Of a DNA stretch of 64,000 nt, positions 43,149-51,823 are shown piece by piece; within the stretch, counting starts at the first letter, position 1, and each line of letters opens with the position of its first letter. The translations under genes and the position numbers were made by a program. The stretch lies in the NCBI RefSeq assembly GCF_030419005.1, contig NZ_CP106951.1, positions 3,286,001-3,350,000 of the forward strand, given 5' to 3'. The DNA comes from Eleftheria terrae (GTDB taxonomy: Bacteria; Pseudomonadota; Gammaproteobacteria; Burkholderiales; Burkholderiaceae_C). The notes beneath the pieces were generated by a model, which did no database searches, was not told where the DNA came from, and worked only from the letters and a program-made list of their open reading frames with translations.

Positions 43149-43927
43149 CGGCCGGTGCAGCGCCCGCGGTATTGGTGGCCCGCGGCTTGAGCAAGCAGTT
43201 CAAGGGCTTCACCGCGGTGGACCGGGTCGATCTGGAGGTGCGCCGCGGCACCATCCATGCCCTCATTGGCCCCAATGGCGCGGGCAAGACGACCTGCTTC
43301 AACCTGCTCACCAAGTTCGTCGAGCCGAGCGCCGGCAGCATCGTCTTCGACGGGCGCGACATCACCCGCGAGGGGCCGGCCCAGGTGGCGCGGCGCGGCA
43401 TGGTGCGCTCGTTCCAGATCTCGGCGGTGTTCGCCCACCTCAGCGTGCTCGAGAACGTGCGGGTGGCCCTGCAACGCCGGCTCGGCACCGCGATGCACTT
43501 CTGGAGGAGCGAGGCCACCCTGACCCAGCTCGATGACCGCGCGATGCAGCTGCTCGAGGAAGTCGGCCTCGGCGAGTACGCCGGCCTCAGCGCGGTGCAG
43601 CTGCCCTATGGCCGCAAGCGCGCGCTGGAGATCGCCACCACCCTGGCCATGGAGCCAACGCTGATGCTGCTCGACGAGCCGACCCAGGGCATGGGCCACG
43701 AGGACGTCGAGCGCGTGACCCGGCTCATCCGCAAGGTCAGCGCCGGGCGCACGGTGCTGATGGTGGAGCACAACATGAACGTGGTGGCGTCCATCGCCGA
43801 CACCATCACGGTGCTGCAGCGCGGCACCATCCTGGCTGAAGGCCCGTATGCCGAGGTGTCGCGCAACCCGGCGGTGATCGAGGCCTACATGGGCAGTGCC
43901 GACGCCGCGCTGGCAGGAGCCCACTGA
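43145..43927 (+). CDS. livG: Branched-chain amino acid-type ABC transporter ATPase (LivG-like)
   Basis: A 260-residue ATPase: Walker [11 protein letters not shown]-loop RSFQISAVFAHLSVLENV, the LivG-type signature LPYGRKRALEIA in place of LSGGQ, Walker B LMLLDEPTQGM, and H-loop MVEHNM. Family members energise uptake of branched-chain amino acids, amides or aromatic acids. First gene of LivG-LivF-SBP-LivH-LivM-activator. Stop and next start overlap around 43927 (TGATGG). The start is taken at MTAGAAPAVLVARGLSKQF; no ribosome-binding site precedes it. Confidence 0.9.
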   Translation: MTAGAAPAVLVARGLSKQFKGFTAVDRVDLEVRRGTIHALIGPNGAGKTTCFNLLTKFVEPSAGSIVFDGRDITREGPAQVARRGMVRSFQISAVFAHLSVLENVRVALQRRLGTAMHFWRSEATLTQLDDRAMQLLEEVGLGEYAGLSAVQLPYGRKRALEIATTLAMEPTLMLLDEPTQGMGHEDVERVTRLIRKVSAGRTVLMVEHNMNVVASIADTITVLQRGTILAEGPYAEVSRNPAVIEAYMGSADAALAGAH

Positions 43928-44673
43928 TGGCTGCCAGCGAACTGTCGCCACCGCCCGCCATCGCCAGCACGCCGGCACTGGAGATCCGGGGCCTGCACGC
44001 CTGGTACGGCGAGTCCCACATCCTGCATGGGGTGGACCTGCTGGTGCAGCCGGGCGAAGTGGTCACGCTGCTGGGCCGCAACGGCGCCGGCCGCACCACC
44101 ACGCTGCGCGCGGTGATGGGCCTCACCGGACACCGCCGCGGCTCGGTACGGGTGCACGGCGTTGAAACGGTCGACCTGCGCACCCACCGCATTGCGCGCC
44201 ACGGCGTGGCCTATTGCCCCGAGGAGCGCGGCATCTTCGCCAGCCTTTCTTGCGAGGAAAACCTGATGCTGCCGCCGCCCTTGCCCGGCAAGGGCCCCGG
44301 CATGACGGTCGACGAGATCTACCACCTGTTCCCCAACCTGCGCGAGCGTCGTCGGAGCCAGGGCACCCGGCTGTCCGGCGGCGAGCAACAGATGCTGGCG
44401 CTGGCCCGCATCCTGCGCACCGGCGCCGACCTGCTGCTGCTCGACGAGATCTCCGAAGGCCTGGCACCGGTCATCGTGCAGACCCTGGCGCAGACCATCC
44501 GCACCCTGAAAGCGCGCGGCTACACGATCGTGATGGTGGAACAGAACTTCCGCTTCGCCGCGCCGCTGGCCGACCGGCTGTGCGTGATGGAGCACGGCCG
44601 CATCGTCGAGGCCTTCAGCGCCGAGCGGCTGCAAGACAAGTTGCCCATGCTGCACGAGCTGCTGGGCGTATGA
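43927..44673 (+). CDS. livF: Branched-chain amino acid-type ABC transporter ATPase (LivF-like)
   Basis: A 248-residue ATPase with signature LSGGEQQMLALARIL, Walker B LLLLDEISEGLAP and H-loop MVEQNF. Its Walker A reads GRNGAGRTT (residues 50-58): the usually invariant Lys is Arg56. I recall similar Arg variants in LivF proteins of Burkholderiales, so this may be a lineage trait, but activity must then rely on Arg or on the LivG partner. It starts immediately at the end of livG (TGATGG). Confidence 0.9.
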   Translation: MAASELSPPPAIASTPALEIRGLHAWYGESHILHGVDLLVQPGEVVTLLGRNGAGRTTTLRAVMGLTGHRRGSVRVHGVETVDLRTHRIARHGVAYCPEERGIFASLSCEENLMLPPPLPGKGPGMTVDEIYHLFPNLRERRRSQGTRLSGGEQQMLALARILRTGADLLLLDEISEGLAPVIVQTLAQTIRTLKARGYTIVMVEQNFRFAAPLADRLCVMEHGRIVEAFSAERLQDKLPMLHELLGV

Positions 44674-44736
44674 GGCCCGCGGTCGCGGGATGAAGCGCAG
44701 AACCGGCGGCCGTGGCCGCCACACAGGAGAGTGTTG

Positions 44737-45939
44737 ATGAACTACAGCAAGGCCACCGTGGCGGCGGCAGTCCTGCTGGCACTGGGGCTGCCCCATGCCG
44801 GCGCCCAGGTCAGCGGGGACACCGTCAAGATCGGCTTCATCACCGACATGTCGAGCCTGTATGCCGACTTCGACGGCAAGCACGGCGCGGAAGCGGTGCG
44901 CATGGCCATCGAGGACTTCGGCGGCAAGGTGCTGGGCAAGCCGATCGAGTTCGTCTCGGCCGATCACCAGAACAAGGCGGACATCGCCGCGGCCAAGGCG
45001 CGCGAGTGGTACGACCAGGGCACCGACCTCGTGCTGGGCGGCACCAACTCCGGCACCGCGCTGGCCGTCAGCGGGGTGGCCGCCGGCAAGAAGCGGGTCT
45101 ACATCAACGTGGGCGCCGGCTCCTCCCGGCTCACCAACGAGGAGTGCACGCCCTACACGGTGCACTATGCCTACGACACCATCGCGCTGTCCAAGGGCAC
45201 CGCCTCGGCCATCCTGGCACAGGGCGGCAAGTCCTGGTTCTTCCTGACGGCCGACTATGCCTTCGGCCATTCGCTGGAGGTCGACACCGGCGCGGTGGTG
45301 AAGGCCCGGGGCGGCAGCGTGGCGGGCTCGGTCAGGCACCCGCTGAACGCCTCCGACTTCTCTTCCTTCCTGCTGCAGGCGCAGGCCTCCAAGGCCCAGG
45401 TGCTGGGTTTCGCCAATGCGGGCGGCGACTTCATCAGCGCCGTGAAGTCGGCGCGTGAGTTCGGCATTGCCAAGAACATGAAGATGGTCGGCCTGCTGGT
45501 CTTCCTGACCGACGTGCACAGCCTGGGCCTGCCCACCGCGCAGGGCCTGCTGCTGACCGACAGCTGGTACTGGGACCTCAACGACAAGACGCGGCAGTTC
45601 GCGCAGCGCTTCCAGGCCCGCACGAAGAAGATGCCGAGCAGCCCCCAGGCCGGTGACTACTCGGCCGTGACCGCCTACCTCAACGCGGTGAAGGCGGCCG
45701 GCACCGACGATCCCGACAAGGTGATGGCCGAGCTGAAGAAGACGCCCATCGACGACTTCTACGCCAAGGGCCGCATCCGGGCCGACGGCCGCTTCGTGCA
45801 CGACATGTACCTGCTGCAGGCCAAGGCCCCGGCTGAATCGAAGGGCCCCTGGGATCTGCTGAAGGTGGTCGCCACGATGCCGGGCGAGCAGGTCTTTGCC
45901 ACGCCTGCGGAATCAAAGTGCGCCTTGCTCAAGCGCTGA
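44737..45939 (+). CDS. Branched-chain-type ABC transporter substrate-binding protein
   Basis: A 400-residue periplasmic protein (Leu/Ile/Val-binding type I fold) with signal peptide MNYSKATVAAAVLLALGLPHAGAQ. The mature start VKIGFITDMSSLYADFDGKHGAEAVRMAIEDFGG is the usual first lobe, and GTNSGTALAV and AGDYSAVTAYLNAVKAAG follow. The real ligand is not evident; the family also binds amides, urea and aromatic acids. Ribosome-binding site AGGAGA (44725-44730) selects the ATG at 44737. A 63-bp spacer separates it from livF. Confidence 0.9.
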   Translation: MNYSKATVAAAVLLALGLPHAGAQVSGDTVKIGFITDMSSLYADFDGKHGAEAVRMAIEDFGGKVLGKPIEFVSADHQNKADIAAAKAREWYDQGTDLVLGGTNSGTALAVSGVAAGKKRVYINVGAGSSRLTNEECTPYTVHYAYDTIALSKGTASAILAQGGKSWFFLTADYAFGHSLEVDTGAVVKARGGSVAGSVRHPLNASDFSSFLLQAQASKAQVLGFANAGGDFISAVKSAREFGIAKNMKMVGLLVFLTDVHSLGLPTAQGLLLTDSWYWDLNDKTRQFAQRFQARTKKMPSSPQAGDYSAVTAYLNAVKAAGTDDPDKVMAELKKTPIDDFYAKGRIRADGRFVHDMYLLQAKAPAESKGPWDLLKVVATMPGEQVFATPAESKCALLKR

Positions 45940-46019
45940 GCCCCTTCCCCGGCCCCGGCATCGCGCGTCCCCGACGCACATGGGCCGGCGGCCGGCCTCC
46001 ACCCCCGTGCCTTGCTGTC

Positions 46020-46904
46020 ATGGAAATCTTCGGTGTCCCCCTGCCCGCCCTGCTGAGCCAGCTGCTGCTGGGTTTGGTGAACGGCTCGTTCTACGCGGTG
46101 CTCAGCCTGGGCCTGGCCGTGATCTTCGGCCTGCTCAACGTCATCAACTTCGCCCACGGCGCGCTGTTCATGCTGGGCGCAGTGCTGGCCTGGGTGGGCC
46201 TGGACAGCCTGGGCCTCGGCTACTGGAGCATGCTGGTGCTGGCCCCGCTCGCGGTGGGCCTGGGCGGCATGCTGATCGAGCGGCTCCTGCTGCAATGGAC
46301 CTACCGGCTCGACCCGCTGTACGGCCTGCTGCTGACGCTGGGCATCGCGATGGTGCTGGAAGGCGTGTTCCGCGCCCGCTACGGCGTCTCGGGCCTGCCC
46401 TACGAGGCGCCGGAGGCACTGACCGGTGCGCTGGACCTCGGCTTCATGGTGTTGCCGGTCTACCGCGCGTGGGTCGTGCTGGCCTCGCTCACGGCCTGCA
46501 TCGCCACCTGGTACCTGATCGAGCGGACGCGCCTGGGCGCGCTGCTGCGCGCCGGCACCGAGAACCCGCGGCTGGTGGAGGCCTTTGGCGTGAACCTGCC
46601 GCTGATGGTCACGCTCACCTACGGCGGCGGCGTCGCGCTGGCGGCCTTCGCCGGGGTGCTGGCGGCGCCGGTGATGCAGGTCTCGCCACTGATGGGGCAG
46701 AACCTGATCATCGTCGTGTTCGCGGTGGTGGTGATCGGCGGCATGGGCTCCATCCTGGGCTCCATCGTCACCGGCCTGGCCCTGGGTGTCATCGAGGGGC
46801 TGACGCGCGTGTTCTATCCGGAGGCCTCCGCAACGGTGGTCTTTTTCATCATGGTCATCGTGCTGCTCGTGCGCCCTGCGGGCCTGTTCGGGCGGCTGCG
46901 CTGA
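46020..46904 (+). CDS. livH: Branched-chain amino acid-type ABC transporter permease (LivH-like)
   Basis: A 294-residue inner-membrane protein with about eight helices. Family marks are LLGLVNGSFYAVLSLGLAVIFGLLNVINFAHG at the start and VVIGGMGSILGSIVTGLALGVIEGL near the end, the ATPase-docking loop region. Third transport component; the 80-bp spacer from the SBP gene shows no terminator. Confidence 0.92.
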   Translation: MEIFGVPLPALLSQLLLGLVNGSFYAVLSLGLAVIFGLLNVINFAHGALFMLGAVLAWVGLDSLGLGYWSMLVLAPLAVGLGGMLIERLLLQWTYRLDPLYGLLLTLGIAMVLEGVFRARYGVSGLPYEAPEALTGALDLGFMVLPVYRAWVVLASLTACIATWYLIERTRLGALLRAGTENPRLVEAFGVNLPLMVTLTYGGGVALAAFAGVLAAPVMQVSPLMGQNLIIVVFAVVVIGGMGSILGSIVTGLALGVIEGLTRVFYPEASATVVFFIMVIVLLVRPAGLFGRLR

Positions 46905-46915
46905 AGGAGGAACGG

Positions 46916-47890
46916 ATGCCTTCCCGCAAGATCCTCTATGCCCTGCTGCTGGGCGGCCTGCTGGCCGCACCCTGGCTGGGCGCCTACCCGGTGTTCGTGC
47001 TCAAGCTGCTGTGCTTCGGACTGTTCGCCTGCGCGTTCAACCTGCTGCTCGGCTTCACCGGCCTGCTGTCATTCGGCCATGCGGCGTTCTTCGGCGGGGC
47101 AGGCTATGTCTGTGCCCATGCACTGAAGGCCTGGGGCTGGACCCCGGAGCTGGGCCTGCTGGCCGGTACCGCCTCGGCGGCCCTGCTCGGCGCGGTGATG
47201 GGGGCGCTCGCCATCCGCCGCGAAGGCATCTACTTCTCGATGATCACGCTCGCGCTGGCGCAGATGGTGTACTTCTTCTGCCTGCAGTCGCCGCTCACGG
47301 GCGGCGAGGACGGCCTGCAGGGCGTACCGCGCGGGCACCTGCTGGGCCTGCTCGATCTGAGCGACGACCGCGTCCTCTACCCAGTGGTGCTGCTGATCGT
47401 GACGGCGGCCTTCCTGCTGATCGAGCGCATCGTGCGCTCACCGTTCGGCCAGGTGTTGCGTGCGGTGCGCGAGAACGAACCACGCGCGCTTTCGCTCGGC
47501 TACGACACCCGGCGCTTCCGGCTGCTTGCGTTCGTGCTCTCGGCCGCGCTGGCCGGGCTGGCCGGTTCGCTGAAGGTCCTGGTGATGGGCTTCGAGACCC
47601 TGACGGACGTGCACTGGTCGATGTCGGGCCTGGTCATCCTCATGACGCTGGTGGGCGGGCTGGGCACCCTGAGCGGCCCGCTGGTCGGGGCACTGGTCGT
47701 GGTGGTGCTGGAGAACAAGCTGGGCGAGCTCGGCGAGGCACTGGCCCGCCTGAGCGGCCTGGAGGCTTTTCACGCCCTGGGTGAGTCGGTGGGCACGGTC
47801 ACCGGCGTCATCTTCATCGTCTGTGTGCTCGCCTTCAGGCGCGGCATCATGGGCGAAATCGTTCACCGGCTGCCGGCCCGGAGGGCGTGA
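46916..47890 (+). CDS. livM: Branched-chain amino acid-type ABC transporter permease (LivM-like)
   Basis: A 324-residue membrane protein with about ten helices; LLGFTGLLSFGHAAFFGGAGY is the LivM hallmark and TLVGGLGTLSGPLVGALVV the conserved loop. AAGGAGGAACGG precedes the ATG at 46916, 11 bp after livH. Its stop is followed at once by the activator gene, so the operon is contiguous. Confidence 0.92.
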   Translation: MPSRKILYALLLGGLLAAPWLGAYPVFVLKLLCFGLFACAFNLLLGFTGLLSFGHAAFFGGAGYVCAHALKAWGWTPELGLLAGTASAALLGAVMGALAIRREGIYFSMITLALAQMVYFFCLQSPLTGGEDGLQGVPRGHLLGLLDLSDDRVLYPVVLLIVTAAFLLIERIVRSPFGQVLRAVRENEPRALSLGYDTRRFRLLAFVLSAALAGLAGSLKVLVMGFETLTDVHWSMSGLVILMTLVGGLGTLSGPLVGALVVVVLENKLGELGEALARLSGLEAFHALGESVGTVTGVIFIVCVLAFRRGIMGEIVHRLPARRA

Positions 47891-47919
47891 GTCGGCAGCC
47901 CTGGTCGGGAGACAGGCAG

Positions 47920-49530
47920 ATGAATGCGGACGATTCTGACATCTGGGCGGCGGCCGCCGGCGTCGCTCGACTGAACGACTTGCCGGCGTTGCGGGCCTCG
48001 TCGGTACAAACCTTGTTCCGTGCCTTCGAGCGCGCCAGCGAAGGCACCCTGGTGGTGGACCGCGAGGCGCGCATCGCCTGGATCAGCGAGCGCCATGCGC
48101 GCCGCTTCGGGCTGGCGCACCCCACCGAGGCGCTCGGGCGGCCCTGCGAGGAGGTGATTCCGCACAGCCGCATGCGCGAGGTGGTGGCCAGTGGCCAGCC
48201 CATCCTGCTCGACATCCTCGACGCCCCGGGCCATCCCTTGGTGGTGACGCGCCTGCCGCTGAAAGGCGAAGACGGCAGTGTGGTGGGGGCAGTCGGCTTT
48301 GCGCTGTTCGACGAATGGACGTCGCTGTCGCCGCTGGTCTCGCGCTTCCTCAGCCTGCAGGAAGAGCTTGCAGCGGCCCGCAAGGCGCGCCCCGCGCCCC
48401 GGCAGGCGAAGTACAGCTTCTCGAACTTCGTCGGCATGTCGCCCGCCGCGCTCGAGCTCAAGCGCACCGCGCGGCGTGCCGCCTCGACCCATTCACCGGT
48501 GCTGCTGCTCGGCGAGACGGGCACCGGCAAGGAGTTGCTGGCGCACGCCATTCACGCCGCGTCGCCGCGGGCGCATCGTCCCTTCGTCTCGCTCAGCATG
48601 GCCGCCATCCCCGACGCCCTGCTGGAGGCCGAGCTGTTCGGTGTGGCACCCGGCGCCTACACCGGCGCCGACCGGCGCGAGCGCCAGGGCAAGCTGCAGG
48701 TGGCACGCGGCGGCACGCTCTTCCTGGACGAGGTCGGCGACATGCCCTTGCCTCTGCAGTCGAAGCTGCTGCGGGTGCTGCAAGAGAAGGAATTCGAGCC
48801 GCTCGGCTCCAACGAGGTGGTGAGTGCGGATGTGCGCATCATCGCGGCCACGTCGCGGCCGCTGGGCGAGCTGGTGGCCAGCGGCGCCTTCCGGGCCGAC
48901 CTCTACTACCGCCTCGACGTCCTGTCCATCGCGGTGCCGCCCCTGCGCGAGCGGATCGAGGACCTGGAGGCGCTGTGCGAAGCCATCCTCGACAGCCTGG
49001 CGGAGCAGCAGGGCGGCCGCATCTGCACCCTGGACAGCGACGCGCTGGCCCTGCTGGCGCGGCACCGGTGGCCCGGCAATATCCGCGAGCTGCGCAACGT
49101 GCTGGAGCGCAGCATGGTGCTGTCCGATTCCGCGGTGCTGTCCGCCGCCACCGTGCACCTGGCGCTGCATGCCGCGGACGCGGCCGACGCCGCCACCCTG
49201 TGGCAGCCGCCGCCGGCACCGGTGATCGGCCCGCCCACGGGCGCCGGCTGCCCGGCGGCCCAGGGGTATGCGGTGGCAATGAGTCACTATGAGCGCCAGC
49301 TGATCGAGCAGGCGCTGTCGGAGAGCCGCAGCGTGGCCGCGGCCGCCAAGCGGCTTGGCATGGGTCGGGCCACGCTTTATCGCAAGATGGCTGCCTATCA
49401 GCTTGGCCGCTGGCGCTTGCTGTCCTCGACACCGCCGGCCGGCGGTGCACCGGCGGCAACCACCTCCGCGCCAGCGGAAGAGGAGGCGCCGGACGAGGGC
49501 CTCAGTTCAGGCGATCCGACCACTCCCTGA
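47920..49530 (+). CDS. Sigma-54-dependent Fis-family transcriptional activator with PAS domain
   Basis: A 536-residue enhancer-binding protein. Residues about 30-130 form a PAS-type sensor (FERASEGTLVVDREARIAWI); the AAA+ domain follows with Walker A GETGTGKE (198-205), the sigma-54 contact loop GAYTGA (245-250, Tyr for the usual Phe), Walker B GGTLFLDE (264-271), and R-finger region. The C-terminal Fis helix-turn-helix reads SVAAAAKRLGMGRATLYRKM. After it is a 40-residue Pro/Ala/Thr tail. It likely senses the transported compound or its catabolite and fires the -24/-12 promoter at 42881. The ATG at 47920 is used; a GTG at 47887 overlapping the livM stop is an alternative. Confidence 0.92.
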   Translation: MNADDSDIWAAAAGVARLNDLPALRASSVQTLFRAFERASEGTLVVDREARIAWISERHARRFGLAHPTEALGRPCEEVIPHSRMREVVASGQPILLDILDAPGHPLVVTRLPLKGEDGSVVGAVGFALFDEWTSLSPLVSRFLSLQEELAAARKARPAPRQAKYSFSNFVGMSPAALELKRTARRAASTHSPVLLLGETGTGKELLAHAIHAASPRAHRPFVSLSMAAIPDALLEAELFGVAPGAYTGADRRERQGKLQVARGGTLFLDEVGDMPLPLQSKLLRVLQEKEFEPLGSNEVVSADVRIIAATSRPLGELVASGAFRADLYYRLDVLSIAVPPLRERIEDLEALCEAILDSLAEQQGGRICTLDSDALALLARHRWPGNIRELRNVLERSMVLSDSAVLSAATVHLALHAADAADAATLWQPPPAPVIGPPTGAGCPAAQGYAVAMSHYERQLIEQALSESRSVAAAAKRLGMGRATLYRKMAAYQLGRWRLLSSTPPAGGAPAATTSAPAEEEAPDEGLSSGDPTTP

Positions 49531-49702
49531 CCTGCCGGTCGGCTTCATCGCGCGACAGGCCGTAGGCCTCCTGGATGCGACCGACCAGTTGCTCGCGCTG
49601 GCCATCCAGGCGGTCGAAGTCGTCGTCAGTGAGCTTGCCCCACTGCTCGATGGCCTTGCCTTTGAGCTGATGCCAATTGCCTTCGATTCGATCCCAGTTC
49701 AT
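49502..49702 (-). CDS. CsbD-family stress protein
   Basis: A 66-residue acidic, highly charged protein, MNWDRIEGNWHQLKGKAIEQ and on to RQVREWSDRLN, full-length for the CsbD family of small stress proteins of unknown molecular role. A strong AAGGAGCGCGAG precedes the ATG. Its last 29 bp lie inside the 3' end of the convergent activator gene, so the two transcripts overlap. Confidence 0.9.
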   Translation of the reverse strand: MNWDRIEGNWHQLKGKAIEQWGKLTDDDFDRLDGQREQLVGRIQEAYGLSRDEADRQVREWSDRLN

Positions 49703-49823
49703 CTCGCGCTCCTTGCGTTGCGGTTGAATTGATGCGGCAGGCCGGCACCGGGTGCACTGGACCGGGCCCTCCGGCCTGCCTCCTCGCGCCAGCCGGCCCG
49801 CAAGGGCCGGCCGATCGCGACGA

Positions 49824-50384
49824 TCACTGCTTGTTCATGCGCTTGGCACGATCCACGCACGCATCCTTGGCGTTGCCGCTCAGGGTGTCGCACTTCTCGG
49901 CATCGGCGTCGTACTGCGCGTCGCGCTTGTCTTCCATGGCTTCCTTGCGGGTGTCGTTCACCTCACGCTGGGCCTTGGCATCGACCTTGGCCTTTTCCAT
50001 GGTGGCCTTGGCTTCCTTCTTGCACACGTCCTTGGCATTGCCGGTCTGGTCGTCGCAGCGTTCCTTGGCGACTTCGTACTGCGCTTCGGCCATGTCCTCT
50101 GCGGCTTCCTGGCGCGCCTTCACCGTGCCCTTGTAGCTGGCTTCCGCCTCGGCTTCGGCCTTGGTGCGGGCGGCCTTCGCCTCAGCCACGCAGATGTCCT
50201 TGGCATTGCCGGACTGCGCATCGCATTGCTTGCGCGCGGTGTCATAGGTGGCCTTGGCGGTGGCGCGGGCCTGGTCATAGACCGTCTTGTCGCCGGTGGC
50301 GTGCGCGGCGGTGCTCAGCGCAAGAGCACCCAGCAGGGCTGCAACAGCGTGAGCGATGCGGGCGGGTTGTTGTGCACGGTTCAT
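49824..50384 (-). CDS. Secreted cysteine-pair repeat protein
   Basis: A 186-residue exported protein of unknown function, signal peptide ending STAAHA. The mature chain is a Lys/Ala/Glu-rich helix with three copies of a C-x10-C module: Cys54/65, Cys110/121 and Cys165/176, each of the form xCDxxSGNAKDxC followed by a helical KAxxA stretch, at a spacing of about 55-56 residues. Each pair probably forms a disulfide (DsbA is encoded at 2.7 kb). Automated pipelines tend to call such proteins TolA-like because of the charged helix. An AGGAAAGAG precedes the start. Confidence 0.75.
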   Translation of the reverse strand: MNRAQQPARIAHAVAALLGALALSTAAHATGDKTVYDQARATAKATYDTARKQCDAQSGNAKDICVAEAKAARTKAEAEAEASYKGTVKARQEAAEDMAEAQYEVAKERCDDQTGNAKDVCKKEAKATMEKAKVDAKAQREVNDTRKEAMEDKRDAQYDADAEKCDTLSGNAKDACVDRAKRMNKQ

Positions 50385-50610
50385 ATTCTCTTTCCTCCTG
50401 CGTCCAATGGGTTCATCTCAGCCGATGCTGCAGTGCATCGACACGCATAAGCTTAGGCGGCCACCGCATGAAGACGTGACAGACGAAAGAACTGCAGCGC
50501 ATAGGACGAAACGGCATGCGATGTCGGCGCAGTCCTACAGCGACGCGGCCGGCCGAGAATCGGTCACGGGGATCACGCTGGCGCGGCGCGGCCGTCCGGG
50601 CGGAGCCGGC

Positions 50611-50672
50611 ACGGCAGCACGGCAGCACGGCAGCACGGCAGCACGGCAGCACGGCAGCACGGCAGCACGGCA
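50611..50672. repeat. 8-bp tandem repeat, 7.75 copies of ACGGCAGC
   Basis: Seven perfect copies of ACGGCAGC (50611-50666) and a partial eighth running straight into the 9-mer array. Because the copies are identical, slippage looks recent. Confidence 0.95.
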
Positions 50673-50779
50673 CCGTAGGTACCGTAGGTACCGTAGGTAC
50701 CGTAGGTACCGTAGGTACCGTAGGCACCGTAGGCACCGTAGGCACCGTAGGCACCGTAGGCACCGTAGGCACCGTAGGT
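50672..50779. repeat. 9-bp tandem repeat, 12 copies of ACCGTAGGY
   Basis: Exactly 108 bp: five copies ending in T, six ending in C, and one ending in T. The grouped T and C variants suggest expansion by slippage of neighbouring copies. Each unit ACCGTAGG(T/C) spans GTAC-like junctions, so KpnI-type GGTACC sites recur at the T-copies. Confidence 0.95.
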
Positions 50780-51037
50780 ACGGCAGGCACGTAGCGTAGC
50801 CGCGGGCGCGAAAGCGCCCGCCCCGGGGCGGGTCCTGCGGCGATGTGGCTGGCAGCAGGAGCGCTTCCAGAGAACGTCGCGATGCGCTCCCCGGTGAGCT
50901 GCCGGGCGGGCACCTACCGGCCCCCGCCATTGGCCGCCCGCCAAGGTGTCCGCGCTGGCAGGCGACGCCGCCGCTCCAGCGCCGCGACATGGCGGGCACC
51001 GTGCAGACCGGCACGGCTGCCCCCGAACCCGACCGGC

Positions 51038-51697
51038 TCAGAACCGGTAGTTCGCTCCCACGCTCAACTGCGGCATGGCCTTGAGCTTGCCGACGCCGTC
51101 GCGCAGTTCCTCCAGTTCGCGGTCGATGTCTTCCTGGCTCACGGTCTGCGACAGCAGCGGGCCGCTGGCCCGGCCGCGCACCTTGGCCTTGCCGATGGAG
51201 GCGCCGAGGTCGAAGGCGAAGCCCCAGCCGCCGGCGGCGCGCGGCATGTGCCCCCAGCCGATGCCGAGGTAGGGCGTGGTGCTGGGGAACTTGATGCGCA
51301 CGTCGAAGCGGTCGTCCGGGCTGGCAACGTAGGTGGTGTCGCCGATGGTGATGGTGCCGCCCTCGGGCCGGCCTTCGAGGTCGGCCCGCATGCGGTTGAA
51401 GGTCACGCCGCCGGTGAAGCGAAAGCCGTTCTGGAAAGGAAACCAGTCGGCGAACAGGCCGACCCGGCTGAACTTGATCTTGCCGTCGTATTCGATGCCC
51501 TCTTCACGGCCGTCCTTGCTGCGGCTGCCCAGGGTGGCAAAGTCGGCACGCACGGTGACGCGGTCGTTGAGCGGCTGGGCATACCCCACCATCAGCCCGG
51601 GCAGGCCGATGCCGGTATAGACCTCGCCGGCATGCGAGACGGCGGCCAGGCCGCCACAGGCGAGCAGGGCGGCGCAACGAAGTACTGCGGGTTTCAT
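51038..51697 (-). CDS. Outer-membrane beta-barrel protein
   Basis: A 219-residue protein with Sec signal peptide MKPAVLRCAALLACGGLAAVSHA, then alternating hydrophobic strands typical of an eight-strand barrel (VYTGIGLPGLMVGYAQPL..., WGFAFDLGASIGKAKV) and the C-terminal YRF ending recognised by BamA. No homologue recognised; similar proteins are simply called outer membrane protein. GAGGAGACAG precedes the ATG. A 126-bp gap to xth holds no obvious gene. Confidence 0.75.
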   Translation of the reverse strand: MKPAVLRCAALLACGGLAAVSHAGEVYTGIGLPGLMVGYAQPLNDRVTVRADFATLGSRSKDGREEGIEYDGKIKFSRVGLFADWFPFQNGFRFTGGVTFNRMRADLEGRPEGGTITIGDTTYVASPDDRFDVRIKFPSTTPYLGIGWGHMPRAAGGWGFAFDLGASIGKAKVRGRASGPLLSQTVSQEDIDRELEELRDGVGKLKAMPQLSVGANYRF

Positions 51698-51823
51698 CGA
51701 AGCTGTCTCCTCGTGAGGGGTGGAGCTTCGATGATCACCGACGCCACCGCGGATGGGGCGCATTCCCTGTCATTACTGCGGGGGATGTTGCCCCGGCCCG
51801 ACCCGGCTGGCCGCGGGTGGCGT

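Larger units (their letters stand above)
50385..51037. other. Intergenic region with compound tandem repeats
   Basis: 653 bp between the cysteine-repeat protein and an outer-membrane protein, both leftward. The left part should carry the promoter of the cysteine-repeat gene; the middle carries the 8-mer and 9-mer arrays; the right part is GC-rich and featureless. Open frames cross the 9-mer array because 9 is a multiple of 3 (TVG, YRR and PTV type peptides), but I see no gene. Confidence 0.6.

Noticed and set aside
50535..51014. Repetitive peptides (TVG, LRC, TYG types) encoded across the 9-mer array
   Set aside because: Every frame is open because the unit length is a multiple of three and lacks stops; no start site or homology supports a protein.
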